Positions 25,372 through 39,850 of a stretch of DNA of 64,000 nt are shown in pieces. The position numbers and the translations under genes were made by a program. Within the stretch, counting starts at the first letter, position 1. Each line of letters begins with the position of its first letter. This stretch comes from Allacma fusca (lineage: Eukaryota; Arthropoda; Collembola; Symphypleona; Sminthuridae), in assembly GCA_947179485.1 (NCBI GenBank), contig OX359250.1:44551450-44615449 (forward strand), written 5' to 3'. A model generated the notes under the pieces. It was not told the DNA's origin. It did not search any database and saw only the letters and a program-made list of their open reading frames with translations.

Positions 25372-28300
25372 GTTTGGGCTCTCTACGTGGATATGTTTGC
25401 CTTTCAAAGATTTTATTTTTATGTTGATTGTATATTATTTTTAACTTCAGCTTACAATTAGTATTCCTAGTTGAGACAAGCTTATTTTTGCTTCTTTTGA
25501 ACCACTAAGTTGTGTAACACAATTTATATTTTCCCTATAATTTGTTTCTCTAAAATTTGATAGTATTTTTTTTTACTGGCTTCTGTCGCTTTTCGTAACA
25601 TTGATCTTTGATGCTTTTTTCGTATTTACTTGAACCCTTTGCCTTTTTGGCTTGCTTCTTTCCTTTTCTGGAGGCTGTTACTGCTGCTATAAAAAGAACG
25701 CACTGTACTTTTGCTTTCCCCTGTTCCCCAATCTCTTTTCATACACTTGTACAATTAGGTCCGAAACATTTGAAATGATTTTTGCTCCCTTCACACGCTG
25801 CGTTCACAGCGTGTAGAGACGCGGCATATAATATAAGGAAAAAACCCTCCATACAAGATCTCGAAGGAAGAAGGAGAGGAGATTTGTCCCGGTTTCCAAC
25901 TCTCCGTTAGAAATTAGTCTCAACCTTGGGTGAGGAGGCCTTTTCCGGCTTTCTTCACACACAGGATTTTGAGTACACTGTCTTCCTCTTAGGACTCAGC
26001 CTTGAGGATTGATTCATGAACAAAGATAATATTTTGCTTGTTCAAATTTGACCGATAACCCTGTCAAAGGCGGCTCATCTCCGTCTCCAATGTCTGTAGT
26101 CTCTGTTGAGGATTGTGTACATGAGGGAAGTGTGTCTTGAGACTTGTGGGCTTCGACACAGAGAACCCACAACTCTGTCATGCATTTAATTACCTTGGGA
26201 AACTTGTACTCACCATTTGCATTTGTTTTAAATACAAATCAAGTCCAGCATGACAAGTGCATCATGTGCGCATTTATACTTCGACGAGATGCATTTTCGC
26301 ATCTGTGAACATGGCAATTATCAGGATGAAGTCATCTTCAGTTTCAGCATATGACGGCCTGGCCTTCATCAACTGAGACACCGCTATTGAGGTAGACCTT
26401 TTGGGATGAACTCATCTTGTAAAATACGTTGTCCCAATGTATCTCTTATCTCTACAGTGCACTATATTAACAGGAGAGCCCTGGAATGAGTACAATTCTG
26501 ACTATCAGTTTGCCATGTCCTATGAGAACAAGTAGCATTGTGCCAGATGGGAATGCCCTCGATTATTTGAGAGAATGTGCTGTTGAGAGGGGATCCCTCA
26601 TAGTGAGAGTACACTTTTGGACGGGATCTCTTCACAATAAATTGTTTCATCCTGAGGTCGGAGATGTTAAAGAGATTACTACTCCACGTACAGAGGGATT
26701 CATTACGTGAGTAATTATTGACAAATGCGTCCTACTATCTGCAGTCAGCATTTATGTAGATATGTACATATGTACATAGGAGATTATAGAGTGTCTCCTG
26801 TATTTCATATACTTTAATTATCTTATTTTGTACAAGCTAGTCCAAGTGGAGCTTGGTGGCCACGGATGTTTAAAAGCGTAATTAACCATTCTGGTTTAAG
26901 GCAATTACAAAGAGTTTAGTTGAGTAATGGAAGTTGAACAATAAGCCAGACTTTTGTCCCACCCCCTCTCTTGTCATTTTGCAAACGGAAGGGTCAAAGA
27001 TCCACAGAAGTGTACTTCATCCCCTGTACAAGGTCGTGTTAATAGAAGGGCACGCATTTTCGTACGGTTCCCCTCAGACTGATAGCTCTTGAATCAGAAC
27101 TGATAAGGAGTGGTAATGTTAGTTTGAGATGTGAGGAATTTTTTGTGAGGGAACTTCTGCAAAGTGAGACTTGAATTACTGTATTATTGTTGTGTAAAAG
27201 TTAATTTTGTTTTTATTTGTGCAACTCGGATGACTTGTTGAAAGGGATACCTTAGCAAGTGCCGTATATAGATACATATATACTGTAGTCGTGGATGATA
27301 TAATTATAAGGGAGGAGGCCAGAAGAGAAGGATTGAGTGCTATGCCGTTATAGGTAAAACGTTGGGAATGAACGCTTATTTATAAATGTGAGGTAATTGG
27401 GGATGCGGATCTGATCCAACAGATGAGATAAATTTACGAGGAACAAGTTACAACGTATCAACTTTTGACTGTATTTTTTGTGTATGGGTTTTTTTTTGGA
27501 AGTGTACACACACGTCGTCCGTTGGAGTCGCCTCCTCTTTCCTTCTAGTCTTTCCAATACGTTGGGTTTCTGGAATGTGAACAAGATCCCTCCATCACTG
27601 ATACAACTGTAGTTTCACATTGTTCCTGGTAATTATATTAATGCACTCATTTGTTCAACATCTCTCTCTCTCTCCTTGTTTCCATTGATTTTTGGCAATA
27701 TCCTTGTCCCAGTAAGTGAAAGCTACATTTCAGCTCTGGGAGTTGATTACACAAGGGCTACCACATTTCAGAGCATTGACAAGACTGAGTTATCCCTCCA
27801 AATGTATTATATTTATTCGACAGGCTATACATAAGTATATACGCATACTAGGCACACACTATATGTACATACTAAGAGCTCTGGCTACCATCAAACCTTT
27901 TCCTCCCCTGCCCCGTAGTAACCCATACACCAGACTTTCCTTTAGTAAACAATACTCAGTTGTCCTTAAGATTTTCTTGGGAATCTTCTGAAAGGATTTT
28001 TATTGACCTAGGTCAAAATTTCCGGTCACAGGGGGCAAAAACATAAACCTATGGAGGGATGTTTGAAGGAATGTTTGTAATAAAAAATTATCTTCTTAAC
28101 TCCTGGATCCATAATTCCTGAGGGATAGTTAAAGTAATTACGATTAGGGTGATTAGAATTCGAGAGGTCTGAAAGAATAGATAGGATTTGGGGGAATTAA
28201 ATATTTATGTAGAATAAAAATTGAGCTTCCATAGAGTCTCGGAGGGGAGGAGGGAAAAAGGATGTGTGACACCTTCCCTTCCCTGCTGTGAGGATCAGCA

Positions 28301-28811
28301 TGATTTGTATTTTTTTTGGCAAGTGTTATTCTGTTGTTATGAGGTTGCGCCTATACAATTAAGCGTGTACTTGTCACTTGTCACCCAGTGAGGGCTTGTT
28401 GGGCTCATGTATGAAAAATCCTCTGTATATTTGTACTTGTTGAACTTCCAGTTCGTTCTGGTCAGCTTGTGTTACTCCTGCTCCTGGGTAACCTGATACG
28501 GACTGAATTTAAAAAAAAAATCCCGTGTAGTTTCTTTCTGCCAATGTGGTTTTCTGCACACGTCTCCATAGTACAGAGTCATATAGCTGGTTGCATTGGT
28601 CCTAACTGATCCATACACTCTGTTGTTCATTTGAGACGATGACACCAGGAACAAGTAATGAAATTCCGCTTTGCAGATAGCAGCCCTGGCGAGTCAGGGA
28701 TATTTATTGGCGTAACACATTCTACTTACTATGTAACTTTTGTGTAACTATACACTTGAGGAGATGTGGGAGCATGTTGTAACTCAACACTGGACATTTT
28801 CACTTATATAT

Positions 28812-28829
28812 ACACACACACACACACAC
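28812..28829. repeat. (AC)n microsatellite
   Basis: Nine perfect AC units following TATATA. Confidence 0.9.
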
Positions 28830-29041
28830 GAGAGGCATGTGTTGTTGTTGTTTTTTTTCCTCTACATTTTTTTTTGAGGGGATGCGGATAGGGACTTGTT
28901 TAAAATTTGAAGACACAAAAATCTACAAAAAACAGATGGGATGAGAAATAGATAAAAGATAGATGATTATTGTCAACGGGAACTTCTGTGGGCTTAACCC
29001 AGCCAGAGATCATTGAGGGATGCGGAGAGAGACTTGTTCTC

Positions 29042-29290
29042 TTTTTATTACATGGGAATAAATCATTTTACAACAACGGAACGAGTCATTTTTTTTACAG
29101 TCGAATAAATCCTCTCTTTACAAGACAATTGATGTTTTTCTTTACAAGGGAATCGATATTTTTTTTACAAGGAATAAATATTTTTTACAAGGAATAAATA
29201 TTTTTTTACAAGGAATAATATTTTTTACAAGGAATAAATATTTGTTTACAAGGGATAATATTTTTTTTACAAGAAATAAATACTTTTTTA
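29042..29290. repeat. Tandem array, core TTTACAAGGAATAAATAT
   Basis: About eleven units of 19-27 bp. The right-hand units (29164 onward) are nearly identical, differing mainly in T-run length, while the left-hand units are progressively more divergent and longer. This suggests expansion or homogenisation from the right. A 75-codon open frame across it is a by-product of the repeat. Confidence 0.85.
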
Positions 29291-29482
29291 TAATACACTC
29301 AACTTACAATGCCGCCGAGGTGGTGAATTGTTAGTAATTAACTCGACAAGACAGGCAGCAAGCACTGTGTCGAGTTTATGACCTTTAGTCAACTGATATA
29401 GTCATCATTGAGTGACGGGTGGTCCTCAGCTGGTTCTGAGCACTTACTCTCCCCTCCCGCTTTAAGATCTCCGTAGTTTGTT

Positions 29483-29512
29483 GAAGAGAGACAGAGAGAG
29501 AGAGAGAGAGAG
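29483..29512. repeat. (AG)n microsatellite
   Basis: AGAGACAGAGAG followed by perfect AG units. Confidence 0.88.
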
Positions 29513-31261
29513 CTCTAGATCTTGAACGAGTCTCGGTTTACGCACATTTGTCCTTAAACCCATAGACGTAGGAATTCAATCTCATCGATAATCTTTGCTG
29601 AAAGCTTTTGATGGATTCCCTCTGTTTAGCTTTAGGTGCGAAGTAAACAGCTCAGCCATAATTATCTCCTCAGTTCAGAATCTCTCCCAGTCAATTACAT
29701 ACTATTTATTATTCGGAATTTGGGGGTGTACCTTGTAACCTTCTAATTTGTCTCGAATTTCCCGCTTGTACCGGTTCTCTCTGAGACACATCGTATGTAA
29801 TCTCTCCTCTTGTTGATCCTCCTCAGGCCCCAAGTTTGGATTCTCCTCCGATCAAAACTGGAAAGTTACGGGAGTGCTCAGAAAGCTCTTCAGTATTTCT
29901 GAGGACAGTCCCTTGTCCCGAAAACTACTTAATTGTTTTGCTCATCAGGAATGATTTCGTAAATTCGTATTTATTAGAAATCTGAAATTTTTGTTTTGTA
30001 GGAAGGGAAATCAAAATCAGTCTTGTGAATGGAGAGTTTGAATCTTTTTTTTGATAACTTTTTCAGCCATATGAGTAATAATATGCTTTGCGGGATCTGT
30101 TTGGGAGACGAGTCCACTGGATTGCTCAAGGATATAGACGAATCATCTCAAGTGTGAGTTTGACAGGTTGGTTTGAGGAAATGGATTTGAGAGAGGAGCA
30201 CCTTTCATAAAAATAGAGACGGGCTCTTAGGTGAAGATTAATGGGAGAGAATTTGTGGGGACGGTCCCTTGATGAAGGAAATTGATGAAGGATAAAGGAG
30301 AGAATTTAAATGTGATAACATGTCAGCCTCAAAGGAAACTCTAATGACAGCTTATATATTAGGTTTGAATTTAGTACCCTACACTGGAGCTACCATGCAG
30401 ACACTTTGTATATAATTATGTAGGACTACACATGTGATTACATCCTATATGAAGTGAACTATCCCGACTGCCTATGATTTCGAGAAGTTAAATAATTACA
30501 GCTTATTACTTAGTATTTTTCTTGAGGGTGAGAACACACGTTTCTCCCAGCTGTCATCCAATTTGTTCTCCCCTTCGTACTAGTCTCTGTAATGTATGAG
30601 AGGGTCATGCTGATCAGATTGACGACAACGGCTCACAACAAGATCACTCTACAGTGATCAAGTTGGGGAAGGGATATGACTGTTTGACTTTGTGGTCACC
30701 ATAATAGTGTCCCGGTCCCTCTTGTCTTCCTCTGAAATTGTATCTCTCACACAGAGCTCTCTCCCAATTGACGGCTCTGTTGTCCCTGAGCATTACACTC
30801 TGAGGACCAGAAGTGTGAACACAATAGCCCTGCATAACACATACAGTCCACCCTATCCACACCAGAGTCCCCATGGTCAAAAAGCATCTTCCCTTTGAAA
30901 ATATTTGGGCACAATCCCATCCACAATTTGGATTTGTATCTATCCTTAAAAGAGGGAGATATTTTACAGATGGGACATTTTGAGGGATCATATGGGATGC
31001 TCTTCTAACGAGTGCTGACTCTAAATCTCCATGTCAGATCCACTGTCAAATTAATTATTCTCCCTGCCATCTCCCAATCTCCGTCCTGATTTATAACTTG
31101 GGGAGTCAGCTCTTCTGGTAAATTTATGTCTATTTTCCCGACTGCCCCTGGTCGCAATAATAATAATAATTGTTGTCGTAATCTGCAAACAATACGCAGT
31201 CTTTCATGCTAGTGCTCAGTCAGATCAGATAAAGGGATATATTTCATATGGGGATGATCAC

Positions 31262-31285
<24 letters not shown>
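31262..31285. repeat. (GT)n microsatellite
   Basis: Twelve GT units, then TATGTG. Confidence 0.92.
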
Positions 31286-31292
<7 letters not shown>

Positions 31293-32040
31293 GTAGAACT
31301 TATTACAAAATTCTTGTCACGATCTCACCTTGTAGTGTCATTGCCGTATTTTTAATTTCCCCCATTTTACAATAGAATTCACTCCAAACTCAGAGGGAAC
31401 ATTGTTGGGCTGACTGGGGGCTTCGGCAGGGCCACGATGACACTCTCCATTTCATTTTAATGTCCTCATTAATTTATCCCGTACTAATTAGCGTCAATTA
31501 AATTTGGCAGGGAGCAGGGGAGCATTAGAGAGACCTTGGATTTTTTTTTTTTTTTTGAGTTGAATAAATAAATAAAGTTGAAAATGATATTCTTCAAGGG
31601 GTGCTCTACAACCACTAGGAGGAGAGCCTACTGTATGTATGTGTGTCTAAAGGGCAGAGACGTTGTGATGCGAAGGAATAGATACTCAAAAGTAAGGAAC
31701 GGCACTCTGTTTGAGTAATAATTCCTACAATAAAAAAAGGATTCTTTCAGAGGATGTGTTTATGTGTGGAGTGTGTGTCTATGTGGAAACTCCTCGGAAA
31801 TGGAAAGTAAAGGTTGGAACAGTCATGATCACGTGTCTGAGGAAAGTGTATTGATGCGAGGGCAGTCTCCAAAGAGCAACTGCTCATCTTCATCCTCTTT
31901 ACCTACATTTCATTCCGTATACCTTGTATTTTGTACTTTGGAGGAGTGCTCGTGAAAAAGCCTGTGTCCTGACCTTGGGATATTTTTTTCCAGTGAGATG
32001 CAAACATATGATGATAAAATTATTTTTACGCAACAGATTT

Positions 32041-32066
32041 CCTCTCTCTCTCTCTCTCTCTCTCTC
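32041..32066. repeat. (CT)n microsatellite
   Basis: Perfect CT run of about 12 units, 40 bases upstream of an element-like terminus at 32105. Confidence 0.92.
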
Positions 32067-35000
32067 ACTGGAACTTTGTTCCCTTGGAATTCCAAATAAT
32101 TACACAGTGGAGTCTCCCTGTAACAGCATCCCTCAAAGGAGCAGAAGCAAATTAGCTCTGCCGTGAGGGGATTTGCTCTCCCAGGGCAGGGGCCATTGGG
32201 AAGAGCTCAATGGTAATAATTAAAGAGTGTTTCGGATAATTCCTTCCACGTGGGCAGGTGCTCATTACTGGATTTTGACACGAGCTCTATAACTCTTCCT
32301 CTCGGACTTGAGCTTCAAGTCTTGAAGGGAGCATTCAGTAGAGGCATAGATATTATGTACGAGCAATACCCAGCCCACACCAAGTGTTTTATTACAGTCC
32401 CAGTGCCGCACATTATATTTTTACCGTAAAGGGTAACTCCTTGAGTAGAGCTATTTAAGGGAGATAATCACATTGTCTTTTCCGCCAATCTCAGATTTAT
32501 TGCTTGGATTGAGCCAGAAAATGGACCTTCGAGCCCATGTCCCTATATAATTCCTAGCATGGTTCACCTCTGTTATTTTTTTATAGCACTGTATGTGTGG
32601 GCTATCTGACTTGATACGCTAGTGCGATCTTCTCACTTCGGACTCCTATTATGCAGATACTGTACAGAGTACAGAGGTTCTCAAAATTTATCTTGCCCTA
32701 TTGGCCCCTAGATCATGGAAACGTAAATGAAATAAGAGAGGCATTTGACAAATTTTTTCTCTCCTGTTACTTACTGTAATAATTTTATTTGGGAAACTTA
32801 TGTAAGGAAAAGGCTTTCAAACACCTTGTACTCGATGAAATGTGGGAGTTTGTGCTCCGAGAGAGACGATTATAGGAATATTATTACGGATGATTACTAC
32901 TGATTGGGATTTGAGGATTTTACTTGAGAGGGACTCTGACGTGGGGAAGTTTTGGGAAGAACAAGATGGACAGGTTTGAGATGTTTTTTTTTCTCTCTCT
33001 CTCTCTCTTGAAGCTCTACTACTGCAGTCCTAACCTCCTCGTCATCTTCATCTCTACTACACAGTGTGTTTAGGAAGGGAGCCAAAGTTTTAATCTGAGT
33101 CTAAATCACACTCATAAATTCTAAGTTAGGGCAGATGAGTGTACCTTTGAGGACTCACGCCAACGTTGTACAACTGGGCTAATCAGGTTGCTCAAGTTCA
33201 ACATGTTGTAGAATTTACTCATTGTTAATGGATCTTCCGGGTAATTACATGCATTATGGACACATGAGGTCCTTGTAGCACTCTCCACACATCCAAGACT
33301 GTACATAGGGAGGGGGAGGGGGGAAATTGTAATTCTTTCTACACTGGGATCATATCCCTAGAAATTACAGGAACAGCAGAAAACAAAAATCTAATGTAAG
33401 GACATATGAGAGAGCTTGAGCTTGGACTATGGTAATGAGATGAGTATGAAAATAAATTTGATGGGTGGTTTATAAATTGAGGGGAGTTATAGTGTGCCAC
33501 TTGGATTTGACTACCTCAGCATTACGAGCCTCTTTAATTCCTATTTAAATTTACGAGTTTATTTACAACCTCAAAACTGAAAGTATGCGTAATTACTTGG
33601 TGGTAATTGTCAAGTACTCATTGTTTATAGCTCCCATGGATATTCCCCACCCCATGTCCCAAACAGTTGTGCTCCATGTCTTCCTTGGCCTGAGTCTGTC
33701 TCCTCTGACCTCCGGACTGACAATTAGTCCTGACTTACAAAATCATCTCATACATAGATACATAGTGTGCTAAAAAAGAAAATTGGCATTTGCAAGGACT
33801 TGTACAGGCAGAAGACACCGTAGTGAATTTTTCTAATTTTTTATTACTGTACTATTACTATTCACAAGAGCAGGAGAAACTGGACTCTGCTGTCACAAAA
33901 TTTCCATGTTATTCTTTTTGTCACGTCAAAATTCCGTAAGTTCCGGAGCCGACTGTGGAGCCACTGTAGGAATTGAGACCTATCAATATTAATTTCACAA
34001 GACCATGTGACTACTGGTTTGAGTCTTGTAGGAGGAAGTTACAGGAAAAGGGAATTTGGGATTCTGAAGGTCTGTTGTTGGAAATACAATAATGTGATCC
34101 GTCTTGTTTTATTAGTGAGGCATTTCCTACATATGTAAGAATTATGAGCGTGAAATGTGTTCATCTTCTGGGTACTGGGACCAATGGGATTTCCATTACT
34201 GGGAAATTCTGAATGTAATTACATGCTCGGAAGATGGCGGAATTTTTATCCGGTGGAAGAAATACCCGTTGGAGGGACTTTCCTTAAGCTTTAGTTAGGG
34301 CATATACCTGTAGTAAGGTGGGAACTTCTTTAGTGGGATTGGGTCCAAGGATTTTGGATCCTGTGGTGAAGATCCTGTTGATAGGGGTGCTTGTAGAGGG
34401 GGGGGGGTGTACACTATGTAAGGATTCGCAGATTTGAATGAGACACCATGTGATTCTATTATCTTTTATGCGGCACTAATGGTAATGAACACATGTTTTT
34501 CCTCATTGCATTTGCTTGAATTTATTCAGATAGTGTGTTCCAATTCATGAGTCTTCCGTGGAGCTTTTCAAGCAGAGGGACCTTATCCATGACATTTCTC
34601 TTTTGTATGGAAGACATAAGCACTCGTATGTATAGTACTTGACTCTGGTCTCTGTATCCACCTTGGGCTAATAGCAGATAATTATTTTGGACGAGTTGGC
34701 TCCATAACCTGGTAAGTGCACATGTGTATGCACGGGGTAACAAAATATGCTGATCCCCTCCCATATGGCTATGGATAGGTTGAGGCCCTGTTTCCATTTA
34801 AATGGTTTTTTGGTTTAAATTCCTCCTCCTTCAGCCACAATTGTCAACATGGGACTCAATGTATTTAACAATATTCAAATAATTATTGAATAAAAATTCG
34901 GAAAATTTCCGTTAAAATGTACATGCAGTTAGGCTCGTTGAATCATTTCGTTGTAGGAGAGTAAAATTTTGAGGAAATTTAGAAGGAAATTGGTTCTATT

Positions 35001-36290
35001 TGAAGGAGTGTATTTTTTTAGGAGGATTTTTAGGACGAACTGGGACAGCTGGTTTTTTGAGAGGGGGAGGTAAGGGTTTTTCCTGGACCCTGTTGACTTG
35101 TGTACATGTGTGTGTGTATTTAGACAGGACTGGGAAGGTACACATACGTGTGGAGTAAAGTTATTGTAAAATACTCTGCTCCTCTCCGTAATTTTATTTA
35201 TGGTCCATCCACCGGCGTACCTTTTCTTTTTGCATAGATGATGAGGAGTTGTGAGCGGAGATGTGGAGATTGAACTGCTCCCATCAAGCCAAGGTTTACC
35301 CGCAATCTTGGATGGATTTTGTTATGAGAGATTTCCTCTGTACATGACTGTCGTTCTGTTCGTAGCTGGTAACATTTAGGAAACTAGCTCTTCCCTTTCA
35401 ACCAGAGTTCCTCCTTGAGTCTGTTTTATTTTATGAGTTATAAAGATTGTCTAAGGAGACTCCTGCTCTTCCCATATAGAAACCAACACTCCTGCTCTTT
35501 TATCCCAACTGGCAAAACACAGAAAGATCAGGGCACAGGGGAACCATCAAAATGGCAAAGTACAGGGGTTTCCTCACATCTCCTCCCAAATTCCCAAATT
35601 TCCCTCTGCCAGGATGAGTCTCATCCCATAAGTATTGTCCAAATTATATTCTCTAAATTATATCCTCCAAATTTTAAAACAGTTTACATTAAACTTTTCT
35701 AAACTTTTTTCAATTGACAACTTCCTAAATTCAATCGCTCAAATTCTGACTTCGTAGCCACTTTTCTTGTTTGAAGGAAATTAAAATCAACTGTAAAATT
35801 TTTTGAATTTCAAATTACAGGTAGTCTCTATAATAATTAGTAAAATAAAAAAGAACAATCTTCATAAAATATGAATTCCAAGTAAGAAAATATTTTTTTG
35901 AACAAAAACCTTTCCTATAGATTTGCTTTGGATTTTTGCCACAAAAGTAAAATCAGAAATGTTTCCACAAAGATTCCAGTCTAGTAAAAACAAAATGTTG
36001 GGAAATTTAGAGAATTTAAAAACAAAATCCCCGCGTGTGAGCTTATTACAGATGAGGGAAAAATTGCCCTGAACACTGTAGAGTCTCTCCGGCACGGAGA
36101 CTGGGAAAGTTGTGAGGAAAGATTGAATGAAGAGCAAGGGGAATAATTGGCAGGGTGCCTCTCCTTGCCTTGATTTTAAAATTGACTCCATTATTTATTG
36201 TGGATTTAAAGCATAAAGTAGATATTAAAAGTTGGGGAAAGTACATGTTACAGGACCAGACTTGAGCCACTAGCCAGGATATGACATTCG

Positions 36291-36316
36291 GGAGAGAGAG
36301 AGAGAGAGAGAGAGAA
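36291..36316. repeat. (AG)n microsatellite
   Basis: Perfect AG run of about 12 units. Confidence 0.92.
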
Positions 36317-37937
36317 AGAAGAGGACCTTCAGTATAGGGACAGAATCTATACTTAGGAATCATATTCCCTCACATCGGCTTCCCTTGTCTCTCCTAACCT
36401 AAATTTAGGAGTTGCTTTGAGACATTTCACGTGGTGGCACCCGTTTGATTAGAATGAGGGAAAAGGCGGGTCCTCAATGGAGTCATCCCCAGACTCGCAA
36501 ATGGTTTTTTTTTCCCTTCCATAATTCTCATTCCACATCCAGAGTCATATCTCTCCGCACCCTCACACCCTACAGGACCCACCTCATCTAATTAAACCCA
36601 ACTGGAGTCATCTCCTCACAATCAGTGAGCCCACCTTATTTCCACTCACAATTCCCATTATGCCGTTAATTTAGGGACCCAATGACAGACAGGAGTGTGG
36701 AGGAACTCCGCAGAGCTCTTTCTCAGTCATAGTTGGGGTGGAGAGGGAACCCCTCGTGGAAACTCCGATCCTCACACCAAAGCATTATTTAGTGTCAGGC
36801 CCAGATTACACTCCTGCCGTAGGAATCATTATGCATATCTATCTACATATAGCCCAACATTTACGCACACAGGTTACACTCCACCTACTATATAGTTAGA
36901 GCAGTAGTTGAGGATAGTCTTATTATAGGGAAGTTAGTCTCACTATATGTAGGTACGATAGGAACTGAAGATTGACGATTGATTTTTCTGGATCAGGTCC
37001 TCCCACTCAAACGCATTAATTTTAACAGGACTCAATCTCCACAATAATTCATTATTCTCAGCCCATTATCTCGGGCCTGAATGTCAATAAACATTATTCC
37101 TACTTCATTTGAGTACACGTCCTCCTCAGGAATTATTTATGCCTTTGTAGTAGATCCAAGTTCAAGTTAAGCTTCTCTATACTCTTGGTTTCCTAAATTG
37201 AATTCTTTTAATTTTCTAATTTTTAAAGGATTATTATTTACCAGGAATTTTAATTGGATTGAAATGACATTTATGGAATTATGCCCCTTTTACATAATGA
37301 GTAATTATTTGAAAAAATGATGAGTGTCTATTTAAAATCCTGTTTGAAATAATGAGTAATTATATTTAAAATTATGAATAATTATTTGGGGTCATAATTG
37401 AGATCCTGTGAAGCTATTAGGAATAAATGTGTGAGAGGGAATCCGTGGAATATTATCAAGTGGGCTTTGAGCTCAAGGAATGGTAATGGAGTATTCCCTT
37501 GATTGATATTTGAATGGCTCCTGTGAAGCAAATATCATGCTCAGACCTGCCATTAGCATTCGGAATGGTTTACGAAGGAGGGAATAAAAATGTGATTGGG
37601 ATGTAGTTGAAGCTCAGGGAAAAGTCACACTTACATGTCAATTATTTCAAGATTGAGAGTTGAGGGAGGGAAAAAAATGAGGAGGAAAGGGCTCATGAGT
37701 GATTGTAACTTTTGATGAGAGGAGACGCGGACTAGGAATGTTTTTTTTTATTCCCCTCAAAAATTATTCACGGATATTTTTTTTTCTCTCTTTAAGAGTC
37801 TTACATATGTATGTATTTCAAACTCACCATTGGGAACCTACGGAGGAGCACCAGCTCTATGTGGTTTAATAATAATGCAAACTGTTTTTCCTCTCTGTAA
37901 CTCCTCTCCACTGATTGTGAGGAAGGAGTGCAATGTC

Positions 37938-37982
37938 TGTGTGTGTATGTGTGTGTATGTGTGTGTATATACTTATATATAT
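37938..37982. repeat. GT/TA-rich microsatellite
   Basis: TGTGTGTATG units passing into TATATACTTATATAT. Confidence 0.8.
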
Positions 37983-38321
37983 CGTCCTGGTGCAGTGGCG
38001 GTTATGATGATGGTACAGTTGGATCTGAAGTTTTGACATTTGAAGTAAAAAAAAAAGAAGCTCCGTATGCAAGCTACTGTGCGGATGGGAGTGACAGAAC
38101 CAATAAATATAAAAAAACCTGTGAGGTTTGAAGAGAGGAATGATTTTAACTTGTAAGTGCTCGTCAAGTGAATGAATCTCTTCCAATTGGCCTACCTCGT
38201 TTCAATATGCTCGGGAAAAAATGGGAGGCGTCATGTGTATACACAGACTTGGTTTTTCAATAAATAGGGAATAACCAAGGTCCCGCACTCTCCATCTTCT
38301 CCCACCCCTAGTAGTCCCATT

Positions 38322-38428
38322 TATGCAAAAGAAATTAACACAAAAGAAATTTACGCAAAAGCAATTTATGCGAAAGCAATTTAAGCAAAAGTAATTTAAA
38401 CAAAGTAATTTTAGCAGAAGAATCAATT
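38322..38428. repeat. Seven-copy 15-bp tandem array
   Basis: Units near TATGCAAAAGCAATT, with the first five exactly 15 bp apart and the last two altered in length. Because 15 is a multiple of three, the minus strand reads as a repeated pentapeptide (CVNFFCVNFF) inside a 93-codon open frame. I treat that frame as an artefact of the repeat. Confidence 0.85.
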
Positions 38429-38754
38429 TTAAAAAAAAATCCATTCCCTGAAATTGTAAGGATTTGACTCCCAGAATTCTCAAATTTTTTACTTATCTCA
38501 CTATGCCCCAAAAACTGTGAATTTCAATGAAGGGACTAGGAATTAGGCAGTCTCAAGTTTCGAATACATTATAATTTTTTTCATTGAATGTATTTAATAT
38601 AAATATATTTAAAATTAAAATTTTAAAATATATTTCACTCCTAGAAAGCGGAGAGAGAGAGGGGATGGGTATTTTTAGGATTTCGTTCCTCCCGAACGAG
38701 GTTTTGATCCCTGGCGGGGGAGAAGGTACTCTGTTACCCTGTTTTTCGTATGTG

Positions 38755-38778
38755 CATGTGTGTGTGTGTGTGTGTGAC
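38755..38778. repeat. (GT)n microsatellite
   Basis: About ten GT units with one CA interruption at the left. Confidence 0.9.
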
Positions 38779-39201
38779 ACAGAAGTACAGTGGAATTGCA
38801 TGTGTTGTGGAGTAAGTTGTGAGGAGGTGAGGATTTAGGAGGAGACTCGGATTGAGATTTTTTGTTAATTCGTATTATTCCCAACGGTATAAGTATACGG
38901 TCCTCTCTGTCTCACGTCTGTATGTTTCACGGGACTGTCGTGTCTCCCAATTGACGATCCCACATGTACAGTCAGAGAGACTGAGAGGGTCGTAAGACTA
39001 TGTACAGGGGCTGAGTGAGTCAGGTTCCTCCATGTGTGTGAGTCCCGTTGTGTTGTGTGGAGCCCCAACGTAGACTGGAAGGAAAGGAAAAGGACTTGAA
39101 TGAGTCGTGAGGAAGAGCGAGTGTTGATCCGGAAGCTAAAATTAAACTTGGCCCATCTTCGTAAAAATAGATTTCATTTTCGTTCCTTTAGGAAAATCTC
39201 A

Positions 39202-39203
<2 letters not shown>

Positions 39204-39242
<39 letters not shown>
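39204..39242. repeat. (CT)n microsatellite
   Basis: About nineteen perfect CT units, among the longest in the window. Confidence 0.95.
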
Positions 39243-39246
<4 letters not shown>

Positions 39247-39807
39247 CAGCCAGCACTCTCTCCTCCCGAAGCTCTCAGGACCCGACTATGTACCATGTGA
39301 GTGTGAGTGTTGGTGTGAGGACGGGGAGTGAGTACAAATGTCTTTTTCCTCTTTGACTTTCAGTTCTTCTGGTTTCCTGGTCCCTCTCACATAGACCAAT
39401 CTCTCAAAAACAGTGTGTGTGGAGCTCTCTGCCTCTGGCCTCTCTGTTGTCTCTTGTCCATCTCACAATATTATTTCCCCTAATTTAATCCCTGTACCTG
39501 GAGACCGTATTTCAACTCCGGTACTCGTACTCTCATTATTGAGGTAATTAATTATCTCCGCAAGAGAGTAGTCCCACTCGGAAGACGGAATTGCTCAAAT
39601 CTTTGACTACTCTGGCTCCCTGCGGGGAATTCCCATCCTGTCGAGTTTGTTCCAAGACAATCAAATTTTGAAATTTTTCGGATTCTTGGGATTTTTAGCG
39701 GGAACCTTCCAACCCTATACTTAGTACTTACAGTGCAGGAGGAAAAATCTTGTTGTGTGTGTGTGGGGTTCCAGTCTCAAGTCCGTCCTTCAACTTACAC
39801 ATTTCTC

Positions 39808-39850
39808 ATCTCTCTCGCTCTCTCCCTCTCTCTCTCTCTCTCTCTGTCTC
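39808..39850. repeat. (CT)n microsatellite with interruptions
   Basis: CTCT units interrupted by CGCTC, CCCTC and CTGTC. Confidence 0.88.

Noticed and set aside
29042-29290. Evenly spaced repeats considered as a CRISPR array
   Set aside because: Units are directly tandem without unique spacers, and the genome is an animal's.
30644-30991. 115-codon minus-strand open frame overlapped by a + strand one
   Set aside because: Neither frame shows family features, and mutual overlap suggests composition rather than coding.
38202-38483. 93-codon Cys/Leu/Phe-rich minus-strand frame
   Set aside because: Created by the 15-bp tandem array.
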